From the NCBI GenBank assembly GCA_000421065.1, contig ATWD01000001.1, positions 1,542,001 through 1,606,000 of the forward strand: a stretch of 64,000 nucleotides of DNA, given 5' to 3'. Source of the stretch: Acidobacteriaceae bacterium TAA 166 (GTDB lineage: Bacteria; Acidobacteriota; Terriglobia; Terriglobales; Acidobacteriaceae). The notes beneath the pieces are model-generated. The model ran no database searches. It was not told where the DNA came from and saw nothing but the letters and a program-made list of their open reading frames with translations. This document shows positions 26,801 to 36,600 of this stretch, piece by piece. Within the stretch, counting starts at the first letter, position 1, and each line of letters starts with the position of its first letter. A program made the translations under genes and the position numbers.

Positions 26801-29800
26801 CCAGCAACTACCCCTTACTACAAACGGCAAGCTAGATCGAAATGCCTTACCGGAGCCAAGCCAGGATGCATATCCAGCGAAAGCTTACGAAGCACCAGTA
26901 GAAGGGGCCGAACAAGTTCTTGCCGATATATGGTCAACGCTTCTCGGCATGCCACGGGTTGGAAGAAACGACAATTTCTTTGAACTTGGCGGACACTCGC
27001 TCCTCGCAGTTCGAATGATGGAACTCCTGCGTCGACAAGGCCTAGAGATTGACCTGCGTACATTATTCTCCGCTCCAACCTTGTCACAACTGGCTGAGAC
27101 AGCGCGACCGATAGTCAATGATATCGAGGTACCTCCGAATACAATCTCGGCGCATTGCCAGCTAATTACGCCGGATATGCTGCCATTGGTTGAACTTTCA
27201 CAACTAGAAATCGACGCTATCAGCGAGCGTGTCAAGGGTGGGTTTCCGAACATTCAAGACATCTACCCTCTCGCCCCCCTGCAGGAAGGCATTCTCTTTC
27301 ACCATCTCCTCGAGACTGAAGGGGATCCATACCTATTAGGTGAATTGATACGCTTCGATACGCGATCCCGCCTTGATGCATACCTCGATGCCTTCCAACG
27401 TGTCATCGATCGTCACGATATCCTCCGCACGGCAATTCTCTGGGAACAACTCCTCAATCCCGTACAGGTCGTGTGGCGCAACGCAGAGCTCTCTCTGGAA
27501 GAGGTCAACCTTGAGGGAAACGGCGATGCAGAGGAGGAGCTGGCCACGCGCTGCAGTCCTAGAACATTCCGAATGGATATCTCGCAAGCTCCGATGCTGC
27601 GATTTTACGCCGCGTTTGACTCAGTGAAAAAGAGATGGATCGTGATGGTATTCATGCATCATTTGATTGCGGATCACAGCACAATGGATGTCCTCCACGA
27701 GGAGATTGAAGCATACCTCTCTGGGACTCAAGAGGTGCTTCCGTTTCCTGCTCCTTTCCGCAATCTGGTGGCTCGAGCACGATTGCAAATGAGTGCTCAA
27801 GAGCATGAGGAATACTTCACCAGCATGCTCCGAGACGTAACGGAACCGTCAATCCCGTATGGGCTGATCAATGTTCGGGAGGATGGAACCTCTATCAAGG
27901 AACATCGTTATGCCATTGATCCGTCTCTCGCGAAACGCCTGAGACTCTGCTCACGGTCGCTGGGAGTTAGCGCAGCAAGCATTTTTCATCTTGCCTGGGG
28001 GACAGTTATAAGCCGCCTGTCGGCTACAGATGACGTCGTATTCGGGACCGTCCTCTTTGGGAGAATGCGTGCGGGAGAGGCATCCGATCGCATCATGGGA
28101 GTATTTATCAACACGCTCCCAGTTCGAATAACACTAAATGATGCGCGTGTCTCGACAGCGATCAGAACGGTCCATGTTCAGCTCGCTGATCTCTTGAAAC
28201 ACGAGCATGCATCACTGGCATTGGCACAACGATGCAGTGGAGTGTCTGCATCGGTACCTCTGTTCACTTCTCTGTTGAACTACCGATACACCGCCAGCAC
28301 CAAATCGAACACTTCGTCCGAAGCATGGAGAGGGATTGAACGCGTTCGCTCGGAAGAGCGGACCAACTATCCCTTGTGTCTTGACGTTGATGACTTGTCG
28401 GACGGTTTTCGCCTCAAGATTCAGACAGATCCGGTGATTTCCCCTGAACGAATCTGCGCATACATGACCACCGCCCTGGATGCGATCTCTCGGGCGATTG
28501 AGTTGAACTCAAATCTCGGCGTCAGAGATATTCCCATTCTGCCCGACTCTGAGCGCGCTTTACTGTTACGTGAATGGAACGACACTAGCCGCCAGTTTCC
28601 GACAGCCATGCTCCTTCATGAGCTCTTCGAGGAACAAGCTCGAAGAACACCAGATGCCATCGCTTTGAGCGCAGCCGGCAGCAGTCTAACCTACGCGGAA
28701 CTCAGCCACCGGTCTTCAAGAGTCGCCAACCATCTCCAGCAGTTAGGAGTGATATCTGGAGACATCGTTGGCGTTTGCCTGAAAAGAGACATTGCAGCGG
28801 TGGTAGGCATCTTGGGGATTCTTAAAAGCGGCGCGGCATATTGCCCGCTTGATCCGACATACCCGTCAGAACATTTGCGTCGAATCATTAAGGAAAGTCA
28901 GCCGGTCGTAATTCTTACCGAAAGCACCATCACAGAGGTTACTGCAGGGCTTGGCGACGAAGCACGCTTCATTGATCTCTCTTCTCTTTGGAACACATCC
29001 TCTGAGATTCACGACTCCGATTTCGATTCAGCTGATCATTCTCGGGAAGGTCGCCTGGCATACGTCATCTTTACATCTGGGTCAACCGGGGTTCCTAAGG
29101 GAGCAATGATCACCAATGAGGGAATGATCAACCACCTCTATGCGAAGATCCAAGACCTTAATCTACAGGCAGATTCCGTCGTAGCCTTCACGGCATCTCT
29201 GTGTTTCGATATCTCGGTTTGGCAGATGTTCGCGGCGCTGCTGGTTGGCGGTCGCGTTTTGATCGTCGAAGAAGGAGCCGCTCACGATCCATCTGAGATG
29301 GCCTTAGTACTCACACAGTCTCGGGTCACTGTCTTCGAGACTGTACCGAGCATGTTGGATGCACTAATCGACGAGGTCGTGGGGCAAAATAGGACGTTTC
29401 CAGATCTCAGGTGGCTGCTTGTCACAGGTGAAGCCTTTCCACAAGCGCTGGGCCGCCGGAGTCTACAACAGTTCCCGCTCGCGAAGATCATGAACGCTTA
29501 TGGTCCGACAGAGTGCTCAGACGATGTGACGCACTACGTATTGCTTGATCGCGACAAGGAGACGGCCAGCGGTTATGTCCCAATTGGGCGCCCGATTGCC
29601 AACACATCAATCTACATATGCGATCGAGCAGGCGAATTGCTTCCTGTGGGCGTCGCGGGCGAGATATGCGTTGGCGGGGTAGGAGTAGGACTGGGTTATC
29701 TTAATCGTCCGGGACTGACCCATGAACGATTCGTGATAGACCCTTACAGCGCGAAGCCAAACGCAAAGATGTACAAGACCGGCGATTTGGGGCGCTGGGC

Positions 29801-32800
29801 CCCCTCTGGCTACCTTGAATTTCTCGGGCGCAGTGACTCGCAGATCAAGGTTAGAGGCTATCGAATTGAGTTGGGCGAAATAGAAGCAAAAGCAGCCGAA
29901 TACCCGGGCGTCCATCAAGCCGTAGCGACCATCAGCAGAACTAATGATCGGGACAATCGCCTCATCCTTTATTACACACCGGCAGGGGGTGAAGAGGTGC
30001 CTTCTGCACTATTGCGTCAACACCTTTCAAGTTTGATGCCCGAATTCATGGTGCCTTCCGCTTACATCCAAATTGCCACCTTTCCCCTCAATAGCAACGG
30101 AAAGATCGACAAGCAGGCTCTTCCCCCTCCAGGGATCGATTCCTACCTGGCATCGTCATATGAGGAGCCAACGCCAGGTGTGGAAGAGCAATTAGCAGAA
30201 CTATGGCGCGATCTTCTCCAATTGGAACGGGTGGGCCGTCACGATGATTTCTTTGAACTCGGTGGCCATTCCTTGGTGGCAGTCCGCCTAATCTCCAGGA
30301 TTCGTCAGCAGATGGGCGTGGAACTTCCAATATCAGAAGTATTCGCACATCCGCGGCTGAGCGACCTGGCGTCGTGCCTGTCGCAGTGCGCCAAGTCTAG
30401 GACTCCAAAGATAATTCAGGCTGCGCGCGGAACTGCACTGCCACTCTCGTTCGCACAACAACGTCTCTGGTTTCTCGATCAAATGAAGGACGAGGTAGTT
30501 GCCCAGAACGTCCCACTGCAGATCGAGCTTCTAGGTCACGTAGAACTCGAGGCGCTACGCAAAGCCTTCAGCAGGCTGATTGATCGCCACGAGATACTGA
30601 GGACCCGTTTCGACGTAAGGGATGGCATTCCATATCAAGAAATTCTTTCGTCGGATTCAGATCGTTTTCACCTACGAGAGCAAGATCTCCGGGATGTGCC
30701 TGACGTTCACGCACGTGTCAATTCCCTAATCCAGGAGGAGGTGACATTCTCGTTCGATATACGCAATGACTCCCTAATCCGCGCACTTCTCATTAGGGAA
30801 ACTAACAGCAGCTTTCGTCTAGTCATCACCGTCCACCACATAGTCTCAGATGGATGGTCGACAGCGATCCTAAAACGAGAACTTGGCTACTTTTATAGTC
30901 AGGCTGTCGGTGAGGACCGCCTCCCAATCCCTCCCCTATCGATCCAGTATGGCGATTATGCCATTTGGCAACGCCGGTGGATGTCCCGGGACGCTCTAAA
31001 TGAACAGGCTGAATACTGGCGCCTAGAGCTAGCGGGAGCCCCGCTGGTACTTGAACTACCCTGGGATCATCCACGTCCTCCGCGTCAGAACTACCACGGT
31101 CGCATAGGCAAAATCGAACTCGATGAAGAACTGACTTCGAAGCTGAAATCGTTAGCACGCCATCATGAAGCAACTTTATTCATGATTCTGTTAGCGGGTT
31201 GGAGTGCTTTGCTGTCGCGACTATCAGGGCAGCGTGACATTCTAATTGGAGTTCCAGTTGCTGGTAGATCGCGTACCGAGCTTGAAGACCTTATCGGTTT
31301 CTTTGTCAACACTCAAGTCTTGAGGGCGAGCATCTCCGAGTCCTCGACCGTGTCGGAGCTGCTTGCCCAAGTAAAAGCAAAGAGCATCGGCGCGCAGCGG
31401 CACCAAGATATCCCCTTCGAACAAGTTGTGGAGCTGATCAATCCACCGAGGAGCACTGCCCACAGTCCTATATTCCAAGTAATGTTTGCTTGGCAGAATG
31501 CACCGCGAGAGACACTCGACTTTAGCGGCTTGAAAGGAGGGTTTGTCGACCTCAATGGGCCGCGAAGAGCGCAGTTTGACTTGACTCTCGCACTTTGGGA
31601 AGAGGGTGGACGGATAACAGGTGAGATCGAGTATGCGACTGCTCTTTTTGAACCCGACACCATAGACAGATACTCACGTGGTCTCCAGACACTCCTGCAA
31701 GGGATGGTCGTAGACGACAGCACAATTGTCGACAGGATACCGCTACTGTCTCCGACTGAACAGAACAAACTTGTGAATGAATGGAATGCCACCGCCCGGC
31801 CCAGTCCTAAGCAGAAATGTGTGCATCGGTTATTTGAAGAGCAAGTGATTCGCTCGCCGGATGCTCCAGCCGTCGTGATGGGAAATCGTGAACTGACATA
31901 TGAGGAACTTAATAGGCGTGCAAACCGCACTTGCAGATATTTGCGTCTGCTCGGTATTGGACCTGGCGCCCACGCGGCCGTCTGTACTGAGAAGAACTTC
32001 GCAATGGTCGAGGTACTGTTGGGCGTGCTCAAGTCCGGAGCTGCGTGCGTGCCTATCGATCCAGACTATCCGGCAGAAAGACTAGCGTTCATCCTCCAAG
32101 ATAGCTGTCCACAAGTCATCATCACCGAAGGAAAACTGCGCAGTCGGATTACAGGTCTGGCTGTCGATGTTCCAATTATCGAAATCGATGATGTCGATGC
32201 TCCGTGGCTAGACTTCCCGGATACAAATGTTGAAGACTGGGATCCGCTGTCTCGTACCACAAACGCTGCCTATCTGATCTATACCTCAGGCTCAACCGGT
32301 CAACCTAAAGGCGTTGTCGTCGAACACCGAAGCTGGGCAAACCTTCTCGCACAACACATTCTCGACTTCCAGCTTGATGTTGGAACTCGTGTCCTCCAGT
32401 TCGCTCCGATGACGTTCGACGTTGGGGGCGCGGAAGTAATGATGTCTCTCTGCAGCGGTTCGACACTATGTTTATTCGATCATGGTTCACAGCAAACGCT
32501 GGATGTTCTTCCTAACTTCGTTGAATCACAGCGCATCAATGTCGTAATGCTTCCATCTGCAGTGGTTGCGGGGTTGCTGCCGACAACGCAATGGCGCTCT
32601 GTACACACCATGATCTCCGGCGGCGACAGACTTGATCGCAGCTCCGCTCAGCGGTGGGGACAGGGCCGACGCCTCTTCAATGCGTATGGTCCTTCCGAAG
32701 CGACTGTTTGCACTACGTTGTTCTTTTACAACGGCGATGAAGGCACGGATCCTCCCATAGGCCGGCCGATCGGAAATGCAAGAGTCTACATCTTGGATCC

Positions 32801-33653
32801 TTACTGTGTGCCAGTGCCAATTGGTGTTTGTGGCGAAATTTATATAGGTGGTGCCGGAGTAGCAAGAGGCTATTGGCGACGTCCTGATTTGACGTTAGAT
32901 AGGTTCCTACCTGATCCGTTCTCTGGCGATCCTGAAGGGCGCATGTATAAGACCGGCGACCTCGCCCGCTGGCGCAGTGATGGAAATATCGAGTTTCTTG
33001 GTCGATCAGATCAGCAGGTTAAGGTGCGCGGCTTTAGGGTCGAACTTGGAGAGATTGAAGCCCAACTGGCTAAGCTCTCTGCCGTACAAGAGGTCGCGGT
33101 AGTAACAAGAGATGATTCGACCGGAAACAGACAGCTTGTAGCCTACTATGTGCCGCGTAAAGAATTTCCAGCTGGAGCCGAGCAGCTTCGAGAGCACCTC
33201 TCGTCCACGCTGCCGTCTTACATGATCCCCTCCATCTTTGTGCCTTTGCAGCAGCTCCCACTGACACATAACAAGAAACTCGATCGAGAGGCACTCCCAG
33301 CCCCCGATCCTGCAGCCTATTCCCGGGCCCCTTACGAAGGTCCGCGCGGACAAATCGAAGAAACCCTCGCGGCCATCTGGACCGAGTTGCTTTCTGTTGT
33401 ACGTGTTGGCCGTCATGACGACTTCTTTGAGCTTGGTGGTCATTCCCTTCTTGCAGTTCGAATGATGGCTGAGTTTCGGAAACGATTGAATAAGGAATTC
33501 AGTATTCGAACGTTATTTGATGCGCCCACTATCAGCGGCCTCGCGTTAAGAGCGGTCACTCCACGATCAACGTCGCCTCACGTATCGACTAATGGGACTC
33601 TGGACGCCGCGGAAGGCGCATCCCGCTCAACAGAAATCGAGATAACAATATGA
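23859..33653 (+). CDS. Nonribosomal peptide synthetase 2, modules 4-6 (C-A-T-E/C-A-T-C-A-T)
   Basis: 3264 aa. A short helical N-terminus (about 1-40, DPESLDELLAVARARGL) is probably a docking element. Order: C4 (HHLVSDG about 174), A4 (motif TSGSTG about 654), T4 (about 1046), dual E/C5 (IYPLAPLQEG about 1135, HHLLETEGD about 1148, second HH motif about 1266), A5 (about 1738), T5 (about 2136), C6 (HHIVSDG about 2325), A6 (about 2809), T6 (about 3195). Pocket codes: A4 DALWIGGTFK (valine type), A5 DIWELTADDK (three acidic pocket residues beyond the usual Asp, suggesting a cationic substrate such as Dap), A6 DVAMIGAVCK (hydrophobic or aromatic). The E/C domain predicts D configuration for residue 4. 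The gene ends in ATGA shared with NRPS 3. Confidence 0.95.
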   Translation: MSDELIKNLDPESLDELLAVARARGLARRSDPSFHIPRVDRSEKHPLSLTQQRIWFLTQMEGVSETYHISIALEMNGHLNRSALIHAMEALVERHESLRTAFPLLDGEPVQHVYPAGQCGFTISEPDVRNHSKEQVDELIRTFVRSSFDIQRGPLIRALVAELEFGRHLAVIVVHHLVSDGWSLRILVKELAELYNASVLNRPHTLPLLEAQYLDFSQWHRTMIGKVGAGQLGYWRSELEGIPQLLEIPKDYRRPDSQDHQGNAVSFELDIALVEKMKELGRRHDSTIFMILLAGWASLLARLTGQQDIIVGVPDANRSLPQVENMIGCFVNSLAIRIDASGKPTVSELLSRVRRQTLAAQRHKDVPFEQVVEAVRPIRSLAHSPIFQVMLSWEADIYHQPEFLGVDAKELNLEVIDTAKFDLTLALREEGGRILGDLRYATALFRGESIQRFISYFHRLLDGMSEGDDRLVESISIISPAERSALLEGRNSTGRDQPKDKTVHEIFQVLASSSPDRLAARSRLGEVTYGRLDQEANRLAHYLRELGVLVETPVAICIDRSIEMLVGLLAILKAGGFYVPLDPDSPTSRLDAIFQDCDPQVILTSDILCQTMRDLRPSTPVLDLCSEIEWKDFPFENPPDVNVRADQLAYLIYTSGSTGTPKGVMVEHRSIPRLVLNNGYADFTSNDCFAFAANPAFDAATLEIWGPLLNGGSVSVVDRLTVLQPHLFAQQLRIHKVTILWLTAGLFHAYAEHLSNVFASLRYLIVGGDVVSPEVATRVLRENPPDHLLNGYGPTETTTFASTFEISLPSPSPIPIGKPIGNCKIYILDPYLEPVPDGVIGELFIGGLGVARGYWKLPDLTAAHFVEDPFDPEGATRLYRSGDLGRWRSDGNIEFIGRNDSQVKIRGFRIELGEIEAELKAHERIREVAVILDRRTHESGALVAYYALVEGADDLLTPDAARTFLSHKLPEHMLPAAYVRVQQLPLTTNGKLDRNALPEPSQDAYPAKAYEAPVEGAEQVLADIWSTLLGMPRVGRNDNFFELGGHSLLAVRMMELLRRQGLEIDLRTLFSAPTLSQLAETARPIVNDIEVPPNTISAHCQLITPDMLPLVELSQLEIDAISERVKGGFPNIQDIYPLAPLQEGILFHHLLETEGDPYLLGELIRFDTRSRLDAYLDAFQRVIDRHDILRTAILWEQLLNPVQVVWRNAELSLEEVNLEGNGDAEEELATRCSPRTFRMDISQAPMLRFYAAFDSVKKRWIVMVFMHHLIADHSTMDVLHEEIEAYLSGTQEVLPFPAPFRNLVARARLQMSAQEHEEYFTSMLRDVTEPSIPYGLINVREDGTSIKEHRYAIDPSLAKRLRLCSRSLGVSAASIFHLAWGTVISRLSATDDVVFGTVLFGRMRAGEASDRIMGVFINTLPVRITLNDARVSTAIRTVHVQLADLLKHEHASLALAQRCSGVSASVPLFTSLLNYRYTASTKSNTSSEAWRGIERVRSEERTNYPLCLDVDDLSDGFRLKIQTDPVISPERICAYMTTALDAISRAIELNSNLGVRDIPILPDSERALLLREWNDTSRQFPTAMLLHELFEEQARRTPDAIALSAAGSSLTYAELSHRSSRVANHLQQLGVISGDIVGVCLKRDIAAVVGILGILKSGAAYCPLDPTYPSEHLRRIIKESQPVVILTESTITEVTAGLGDEARFIDLSSLWNTSSEIHDSDFDSADHSREGRLAYVIFTSGSTGVPKGAMITNEGMINHLYAKIQDLNLQADSVVAFTASLCFDISVWQMFAALLVGGRVLIVEEGAAHDPSEMALVLTQSRVTVFETVPSMLDALIDEVVGQNRTFPDLRWLLVTGEAFPQALGRRSLQQFPLAKIMNAYGPTECSDDVTHYVLLDRDKETASGYVPIGRPIANTSIYICDRAGELLPVGVAGEICVGGVGVGLGYLNRPGLTHERFVIDPYSAKPNAKMYKTGDLGRWAPSGYLEFLGRSDSQIKVRGYRIELGEIEAKAAEYPGVHQAVATISRTNDRDNRLILYYTPAGGEEVPSALLRQHLSSLMPEFMVPSAYIQIATFPLNSNGKIDKQALPPPGIDSYLASSYEEPTPGVEEQLAELWRDLLQLERVGRHDDFFELGGHSLVAVRLISRIRQQMGVELPISEVFAHPRLSDLASCLSQCAKSRTPKIIQAARGTALPLSFAQQRLWFLDQMKDEVVAQNVPLQIELLGHVELEALRKAFSRLIDRHEILRTRFDVRDGIPYQEILSSDSDRFHLREQDLRDVPDVHARVNSLIQEEVTFSFDIRNDSLIRALLIRETNSSFRLVITVHHIVSDGWSTAILKRELGYFYSQAVGEDRLPIPPLSIQYGDYAIWQRRWMSRDALNEQAEYWRLELAGAPLVLELPWDHPRPPRQNYHGRIGKIELDEELTSKLKSLARHHEATLFMILLAGWSALLSRLSGQRDILIGVPVAGRSRTELEDLIGFFVNTQVLRASISESSTVSELLAQVKAKSIGAQRHQDIPFEQVVELINPPRSTAHSPIFQVMFAWQNAPRETLDFSGLKGGFVDLNGPRRAQFDLTLALWEEGGRITGEIEYATALFEPDTIDRYSRGLQTLLQGMVVDDSTIVDRIPLLSPTEQNKLVNEWNATARPSPKQKCVHRLFEEQVIRSPDAPAVVMGNRELTYEELNRRANRTCRYLRLLGIGPGAHAAVCTEKNFAMVEVLLGVLKSGAACVPIDPDYPAERLAFILQDSCPQVIITEGKLRSRITGLAVDVPIIEIDDVDAPWLDFPDTNVEDWDPLSRTTNAAYLIYTSGSTGQPKGVVVEHRSWANLLAQHILDFQLDVGTRVLQFAPMTFDVGGAEVMMSLCSGSTLCLFDHGSQQTLDVLPNFVESQRINVVMLPSAVVAGLLPTTQWRSVHTMISGGDRLDRSSAQRWGQGRRLFNAYGPSEATVCTTLFFYNGDEGTDPPIGRPIGNARVYILDPYCVPVPIGVCGEIYIGGAGVARGYWRRPDLTLDRFLPDPFSGDPEGRMYKTGDLARWRSDGNIEFLGRSDQQVKVRGFRVELGEIEAQLAKLSAVQEVAVVTRDDSTGNRQLVAYYVPRKEFPAGAEQLREHLSSTLPSYMIPSIFVPLQQLPLTHNKKLDREALPAPDPAAYSRAPYEGPRGQIEETLAAIWTELLSVVRVGRHDDFFELGGHSLLAVRMMAEFRKRLNKEFSIRTLFDAPTISGLALRAVTPRSTSPHVSTNGTLDAAEGASRSTEIEITI

Positions 33654-36600
33654 CCGTCGATCTTTTGATACTGGAACTCGAGGCAAAGAACATTCGAATT
33701 CGCGCTGACGGCGACCAATTGACCTTAGTCGGCGCGGAGGAGGAGCTCGAGCCTGCACTGCTGGATCAGATTCGCAAGCACAAGGGTGCGATTCTCGAAA
33801 TCATGAAGGATAAACGGCTGTCGTTTAACGGTAGGAGTCCACATCTGACCCCTACTATGTTTCCTCTTGTGACTCTGACACAGAGCGAACTCGATCGAAT
33901 AGTAGATAGAGTGCCCGGAGGAGCGACAAACATTCAGGACATCTACCCGCTCGCTCCCTTGCAGGAGGGGATATTATTCCACCATCTGTTGGGGAATAAG
34001 GGAGATCCCTATTTGCTCGCCCAACTGCTGCGATTCGATTCACGGGAACGGTTGGATAAGTACTTAGAGGCTCTCCAATGGGTGGTGGACCGCCACGACG
34101 TCCTTCGATCTGGCATCGCCTGGGAAGGCTTGAGCGAGCCAGTCCAGATTGTTTGGAGAACGACCGTATTACCAGTTCAGGAAATCACCCTCGGCACAAG
34201 TACAGACCACGCGGAAGACTTGTATCGACGCTTTGACCCGAGGCACTATCGGATAGACCTCTTCAATCCGCCCTTGATGCAGATACATTTTGCGGAGGAC
34301 AAGGCAACTCACAGCTGGCTCGCCGTCCTGTTGTTGCATCACCTTACCGGCGATCACAATACCCTGGAAGCAATCCAGGACGAAATTAGGGCTTTCCACA
34401 ATGGCCAAGCGCGAGAGCTTCCCTCCTCAGACGCTTTCCGGTCGCTCGCCCTACATGCGAAGTCGGCGTCCGCCATCAAGGAGCACAAGGACTACTTCAC
34501 GCGATTACTCCAGGACCTGCGGGAGCCGACGGCCCCTTTCGGAATCGCAGGTGCGTTCGAAGACGGCACCTCTTCACGAGAAGCGCTAATAAATCTCGAG
34601 GACGATCTATCGCGTAGGCTCCGCAATCAGGCGCGCAGAATACGCGTAAGTTCAGCTACTATCTGCCATGTTGCATGGGCATGTGTTGTTGCCCGCACAT
34701 CACGCAGAGATGAAGCGGTATTCGGCACCGTCCTGCTGGGTCGAATGCAGGGTGGCTCTGGATCTGAGAGTGCATTGGGCATGTTCATCAATACGCTTCC
34801 ATTCAGAATTCCAGTTGAAAGCCAGAGTGTGGAGGAGGCGGTCCGGGTTGCGCAGAGAATACTTGCAGATTTGCTCGAGCACGAGCACGCTTCCCTCGCT
34901 CTTGCCCAAGGTTGCAGTGGTATTCCCGCACCCACACCTTTGTTCACCTCGCTGTTTAATTACCGCCATGCTCGTCGATCGCGTGACCGAAAGATCCAGG
35001 CTTTGGAAGGAGTCGTACTACTAAAGAGCGAAGAGAGGACAAACTATCCGATCACGCTTTCCGTAAATGACTTCGGGGATACATTTAGTCTTGCAGCTCA
35101 AACAACTGACACCATCGATCCATCGAGAGTCTGCCGGTTCATGCAGACTGCAATTGAAGTCCTAGTCGATGCATTGGAAAAGACACCCCAGAAGCAAATC
35201 GGTGCTCTCGACGTCCTCCCGCTTGACGAAAGAACCACGCTCCTTAGCGAATGGAATCATAATCGAAAACTTCCTCGCGCTGAACAGTACGTACATCGAC
35301 TGTTTGAAGACCAAGTCCTACGAACCCCAGATGCCGTTGCTCTGTCGCAAGGAAGCAGGAATATTACCTTTGCGGAGTTGAATCGCCGCGCAAACCAACT
35401 GGCACGTCACCTCCAAGAACTAGGGGTGGGAAGGCATACTCGTGTCGCAATCTGCCTGGAACGTTCGTTTGAACTGGTCGAATCGCTCATTGGTGTCCTG
35501 AAGGCGGGTGCAGCCTACGTCCCTCTTGACCCCATCCTCCCAGAAGAACGGCTACGGTTTATGCTCCGCGATGCAAAACCGACCGTTCTGCTCGGATCGA
35601 GCAACCAAGAGCAACGAAAGGGATTCTTCGACGAAGGTATGGTACTCGTGGACGCGCTTGACCGACGAGCGTGGAGTCATCTCCCGGACAGCAATCTTGA
35701 TGCAGTTTCGGACCCGGTCAACGCTGCGGATCCCGCCTACGTGATCTATACCTCTGGCTCCACCGGCTCACCCAAAGGAAGCGAGATCCCGCACCGAAGC
35801 ATTCCCGGGTTCATCTTCGGGGTTGACTACGCTCGCTTTGACGAGACGACTGTGTTCCTTCAACATTCATCTCTGAGCTGGGATGCTTTGACGCTGGAAC
35901 TGTGGCCAACGCTGCTCCGTGGTGGAAGATGTGTGCTCGCACAACACAGAGTACTCACTCCTTCCGACCTCACGGGGCACGTGGCTAGCGGGGTCAACAC
36001 CATATGGTTGACCGCAGCGCTCCTCCATTCAATTGTAGATACGGACGTCGCGTGCTTGGAAGGAATCCGTCAACTTCTAACGGGCGGCGAGCAGGTCTCC
36101 GTAAAACATGTTCACCGGTTGATCGAAAGACACCCTCAAATTCGAGTGGTTAACGGCTATGGCCCATCTGAGTGCACCGTGTTCTGCACGTGCTTTGTTG
36201 TACCCCCCAATTTATCTAAGGACCTCGCGACGCTTCCTATCGGGATGCCGATTGGTGATCGGACGGTCTACGTACTTGATTCTCACCAGCGATTGGCGCC
36301 GGTCGACGTTGTCGGCGAACTGTACGTTGCCGGTGACAGCCTGGCACTTGGCTATCTCAATCAACCCGAGTTGACTGATGAACGATTTGTCGGAAGTCCG
36401 CTGGAAGACAGACGGGGAGAACGACTTTATCGCACCGGAGATCTTGTTCGCTGGAAGGGGGATGGAAATTTAGAGTTTGTGGGGCGGACCGACCAGCAAG
36501 TAAAGGTACGCGGGTTCAGGATTGAACTTGGCGATATCGAAGCACACCTTAAGACTTTTCAGTTTCTTCGTGATGCAGTAGTTATTGCGGCACAACATCC

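Noticed and set aside
31313-32032. Long leftward frame (239 codons) inside NRPS 2
   Set aside because: It is the antisense shadow of conserved C6/A6 coding sequence; the sense strand has unbroken domain motifs.
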